Source of the DNA: Planctomycetota bacterium
GTDB lineage: Bacteria; Planctomycetota; UBA1135; GCA-002686595
NCBI GenBank assembly: GCA_016714045.1
Contig: JADJNY010000015.1
Span: forward strand, 682,001-746,000
Length of the DNA: 64,000 nt
Direction of reading: 5' to 3'
The position numbers and the translations under genes were made by a program. Shown in pieces: positions 62,872 to 64,000 of this stretch. Position 1 is the first letter of the stretch; each line of letters starts with the position of its first letter. Under the pieces are notes generated by a model, which was given only the letters and a program-made list of their open reading frames with translations, searched no databases and was not told where the DNA came from.

Positions 62872-64000
62872 TTGAGCTCAGAAGCGTCGGCTGACACGGT
62901 CACCCGCAGCGGTGATCTGCACTCGCCGGACCACGCCGCTCCCCTTCCCGCCCGCGCCTCCGAGAGCGGGTCGGCGCGGCCCGACGCGCAGCACGACCCC
63001 GACATCCCGGGGCTCTTCAGCGCGAACCCAGTGCCGATGTGGATCTTCGACCTCGGGTCGCTGCGCATCCTGGCCGTGAACGCCGCGGCGTGCGCGCTGT
63101 ACGGTTGGACCCGCGACGAGTTCCTCCAGCGCACGCTCCTCGACTTGCGAGAGCCGACCGAGCACCAGGCGCTGCTCGAACAGGTGCGCCAGTCTCCTCC
63201 TGGGCTGCACGACTCAGGGACGTGGCGCCACCATCGCGCGGACGGATCGAAGATCGAGGTCGAGATCACGTCCCACGCCGTCGAGTTCGAAGGGCGCTCC
63301 GCGCGGATCGTCTCGGCGCGCGACGTGTCGGCGCGAGTGAGCATGGAGCAGGCGCTGCGCGAGAGCGAGACGCGCTACCGACGCACCGTAGAGGAGCTCG
63401 AGGCTCGCGTTCAACAGCGGACGCTCGAGTTCCAGGAGCTCCACCGCGAGGCGCGCAGCTACGCCTTCACGGTCGCTCACGATCTGCGCGCCCCGTTGCG
63501 CGTGCTGCAGGGGTTCTCGCAGCTGTTGCGCGAGGACCACGCCGACGAGCTGACGGGCGAGGCGCATCACCTGCTCACGCGCATCGGCGAAGCCGCGCTC
63601 AAGCTCGACCGGATCGTGAACGGGCACCTGGCGCTGGCGCACCTCGAGCGTCAGGAGCTCCGTGCCGAGCTCATCGACGCGCGCGAGCTGGTCGACGAGG
63701 TCGTGCGCGAGCTGACGCCCTCGCTCGAGGGCCGCCGCGTCGAGTTCGCGGTCGGTCCGATGCCGCGCGTCCGCGCGGACGCCACGCTCTTGCGCCAGGT
63801 GTTCGCGAACCTCGTTTCGAACGCGATCAAGTTCAGCTGCGAGCGCGCCGTGGCGCACGTCGAGCTCGGTTCGCTCCCGGGAGAGAGCGGTCCCGTCTTC
63901 TTCGTGCGCGACGACGGGGTCGGGTTCAAATCCGACAAGGCGGCCGGGCTCTTCACGCCGTTCCACCGACTCGACGAGCGCTTCGACGGCGCGGGAATCG
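62872..64000 (+). CDS. PAS-domain sensor histidine kinase, cut by the window end
   Basis: The frame opens after TAA 62812-62814; I take TTG 62872 as start, though a later one is possible. A P/S-rich start leads into a PAS domain ('LFSANPVPMWIFDLGSLRILAVNAAACALYGWTRDEFLQRTLLDLREP'), then a coiled-coil (RYRRTVEELEARVQQRTLEFQELHREARSY). The HisKA box is 'FTVAHDLRAPLRVLQGFSQLL' with His as phosphoacceptor, and the N-box 'VFANLVSNAIKFS' and G1 'VRDDGVGF' begin the HATPase_c domain; the gene runs past 64000. No signal or membrane helix was seen, so it is probably cytoplasmic. Confidence 0.88.
   Translation, partial: MSSEASADTVTRSGDLHSPDHAAPLPARASESGSARPDAQHDPDIPGLFSANPVPMWIFDLGSLRILAVNAAACALYGWTRDEFLQRTLLDLREPTEHQALLEQVRQSPPGLHDSGTWRHHRADGSKIEVEITSHAVEFEGRSARIVSARDVSARVSMEQALRESETRYRRTVEELEARVQQRTLEFQELHREARSYAFTVAHDLRAPLRVLQGFSQLLREDHADELTGEAHHLLTRIGEAALKLDRIVNGHLALAHLERQELRAELIDARELVDEVVRELTPSLEGRRVEFAVGPMPRVRADATLLRQVFANLVSNAIKFSCERAVAHVELGSLPGESGPVFFVRDDGVGFKSDKAAGLFTPFHRLDERFDGAGI

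Overview
High-GC (about 70%) chromosomal DNA from a diderm bacterium, most likely Planctomycetota or a close relative. The affiliation is inferred from protein style: secreted proteins with a glycine/phenylalanine-rich C-terminal domain, DUF1579, DUF3106 and DUF3592 proteins, an ECF sigma/zinc-finger anti-sigma pair, and a Kdo/LPS-export locus in a very GC-rich background. No rRNA, tRNA, CRISPR array or intact transposase was found.

Layout. 1-4976: tail of a possible acyltransferase, degenerate ~100-bp tandem repeats, a ParA ATPase with a very long disordered tail, and a BshA-like glycosyltransferase. 5014-8165: a GT-C-type membrane protein and a NifS-type cysteine desulfurase with a frameshift. 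8397-14758: replication block dnaA, dnaN, dciA-like (DUF721), gyrB; the 800-bp dnaA-dnaN gap holds a strong terminator and the most AT-rich stretch I noticed. 14772-16021: an unknown gene and a GspE-N-terminal-domain protein. 16157-19340: fmt-rsmB-SDR operon on the minus strand. 19740-26659: lipoprotein glutathione peroxidase, DUF1579, a beta-helix secreted protein, Sua5/TsaC, thioredoxin, and a site-2-protease/scpA operon.

27100-35492: kdsD and kdsC, then one 1741-residue ORF that appears to join LptC-like, OstA/LptA-like and LptD-barrel regions, followed by five consecutive genes each overlapping the next by 4 nt and ending in TatA. Two of these are 33-residue copies of the TatA membrane segment. 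35620-43794: a TIM-barrel isomerase-like gene, small proteins, a decayed gene, PAC2, an isopropylmalate-synthase-family enzyme, paired DUF3592 genes, and a thioredoxin-like gene whose active-site codon is an in-frame TGA (UGGC), with a SECIS-like hairpin. 44092-51433: aspartate kinase, a signal peptidase I with a large insert, sigma factor/anti-sigma/DUF3106 lipoprotein, and mnmH (tRNA 2-selenouridine synthase). 51430-59372: envelope glycan genes (two GT-C-type membrane proteins, a GT2, a B12-binding radical SAM protein, a GT9). 59471-64000: a secreted protein, purF with a frameshift, and the start of a PAS histidine kinase.

Two noncoding repeat families stand out. One has about 153-bp cores (three copies) around a hairpin whose stem varies with pairing kept. 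The other is 160 bp (two copies) with terminal inverted repeats, flanked by CTGAG on both sides, each starting at the stop codon of the gene before it. Several genes (cysteine desulfurase, the 14772 gene, purF, and the 38311-38758 remnant) need a one-base shift to read through; in conserved genes this may be base-calling error in GC-rich runs.
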